In this document: positions 63,578 through 64,000 of the stretch, one piece after another
Layout: every line of letters starts with the position of its first letter
How positions within the stretch are numbered: position 1 is the first letter of the stretch
NCBI RefSeq assembly: GCF_943181415.1
Contig: NZ_CALPBZ010000001.1
Coordinates: 186,001-250,000 of the forward strand
Direction of reading: 5' to 3'
Source: Microbacterium sp. Marseille-Q6648
Lineage (GTDB): Bacteria > Actinomycetota > Actinomycetes > Actinomycetales > Microbacteriaceae
Length of the DNA stretch: 64,000 nucleotides
Notes under the pieces: generated by a model
Databases searched by the model: none
Told to the model about the DNA's origin: nothing
The model's input: the letters and a program-made list of their open reading frames with translations, nothing else
Made by a program: the position numbers and the translations under genes

Positions 63578-63630
63578 GCATACAGAGAACCGCCCCTGTC
63601 CTTCGGGAACAGGGGCGGTTCTCTGTATGC
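63578..63630. terminator. Long perfect hairpin with UUCG loop after ctaF
   Basis: The arms at 63578-63599 and 63609-63630 are perfect 22-bp complements, and the loop region contains a CTTCGG tetraloop motif. It lies 12 bp after ctaF and 15 bp before the end of the convergent rhodanese gene, so it can stop transcription from both sides. Confidence 0.85.
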
Positions 63631-63645
63631 GTAACGGGTCGCTCG

Positions 63646-64000
63646 TCAGGTTTCGCTCGACGTGCGGACCACCATCACCTGCGGATCGAAGGTGCGGGGG
63701 AGGGGCCCCTGGTCGTTCTCGGTGGGCTGTCCCTCGCGCACCCAGTACTCGTACCCGCCGATCATCTCCCTCACCTGGTAGCCGAGGGCCGCGAACTCCA
63801 CGGCGCCCTTGGCTCCGGCGTTGCAGCCGGGGCTCCAGCAGTACACGACGACGGGGACGTCGGGGTCCAGTTCGGCGGCGGCCCGTGCCGCGATCTCGCG
63901 GTACGGCATGTGCACGGCGCCGCTGATGCGTCCCTGGCGCCATGCCGGATCGTCGCGGACGTCGACCAAGGTGAAGGCGTCGCCGGCCTTCTGTGCGGCG
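63646..64000 (-). CDS. Rhodanese-like domain protein (partial)
   Basis: The frame stays open to the right edge, so the N-terminus is outside the window; 117 codons are visible. The rhodanese fold is seen in LVDVRDDPAWRQGRISGAVHMPYREI, and the active-site loop is VVYCWSPGCNAGAKGA, with Cys in YCWSPGC as the likely catalytic residue. The tail (GPLPRTFDPQVMVVRTSSET) is short. It may transfer sulfur or act as a redox-sensing phosphatase-like protein; the substrate is unknown. Confidence 0.85.
   Translation of the reverse strand, partial: AAQKAGDAFTLVDVRDDPAWRQGRISGAVHMPYREIAARAAAELDPDVPVVVYCWSPGCNAGAKGAVEFAALGYQVREMIGGYEYWVREGQPTENDQGPLPRTFDPQVMVVRTSSET

Noticed and set aside
1-64000. rRNA and tRNA genes
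   Set aside because: No tRNA cloverleaf with TTCRANY-type arm or rRNA sequence was recognised in the intergenic regions.

Overview
This is a 64 kb stretch of high-GC actinobacterial chromosome. Gene content and order point to the family Microbacteriaceae, probably Microbacterium or a close relative. The evidence is a dcw cell-wall cluster without ftsA, a DivIVA/Wag31-SepF-YggT block after ftsZ, a GarA-type FHA gene followed by MerR regulators, actinobacterial PASTA kinase, CtaC/CtaD/CtaF oxidase genes, many GTG starts, and an abundant octamer GGATGCCG/CGGCATCC. No rRNA, tRNA, prophage, insertion sequence or CRISPR array was seen.

Left part (1-31.6 kb) is a mosaic of metabolic and regulatory genes broken up by repeat-rich intergenic islands. 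In order: a YihY/BrkB-type membrane protein end, NAD(P)H-hydrate epimerase, a class I amidotransferase, a secreted PL11 rhamnogalacturonan lyase behind two LacI-type operators, a CYTH protein, dihydrolipoyl dehydrogenase, a CopC-type protein divergent from a Cys/Met-rich copper-storage protein, the FHA/MerR group, pyruvate carboxylase flanked by two ParA-type ATPases, peptide deformylase, acyl-CoA synthetase, ROK glucokinase, PlsC acyltransferase, class II DAHP synthase, a nuclease-fold orphan protein, a PknL-like kinase with PASTA domains, a LysM cell-wall protein, an Rv2175c-like DNA-binding protein and a polyprenyl synthase.

Middle part (31.7-49.6 kb) is the division and wall cluster, all on the + strand: mraZ-rsmH-ftsL-ftsI-murF-mraY-murD-ftsW-murG-murC-ftsQ-ftsZ-yggS-sepF-yggT-divIVA-lspA-rluD-type. 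Many genes overlap by 4 bp. murE is absent from its usual place between ftsI and murF.

Right part (49.6-64 kb) has a Nudix hydrolase, dnaE, a membrane protein of unknown function, hisD, nrdR, pyrD, a DUF3043 protein, an M20 dipeptidase, erpA, the aa3 oxidase genes ctaC-ctaD-ctaF and a partial rhodanese gene.

The most unusual content is a family of 18 imperfect palindromes, each 54 bp long (one is 55), with arms GAGCCGTCACNNRTGTC and GACANNNGTGACGGCTC around a 20-nt loop. They lie in four tandem arrays (5.7, 11.7, 24.1 and 25.7 kb), each with its own period (92, 104, about 103 and 134 bp) and its own spacer sequence. They occur only in intergenic space, mostly between convergent gene ends, and none occurs after 26.3 kb. 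They look like a BIME/REP-type element not named by the families I know. A second recurring theme is a TANNNT -10 box placed 6-7 nt before the start codon, which implies leaderless transcripts for dnaE, aroG, hisD, pyrD and others.
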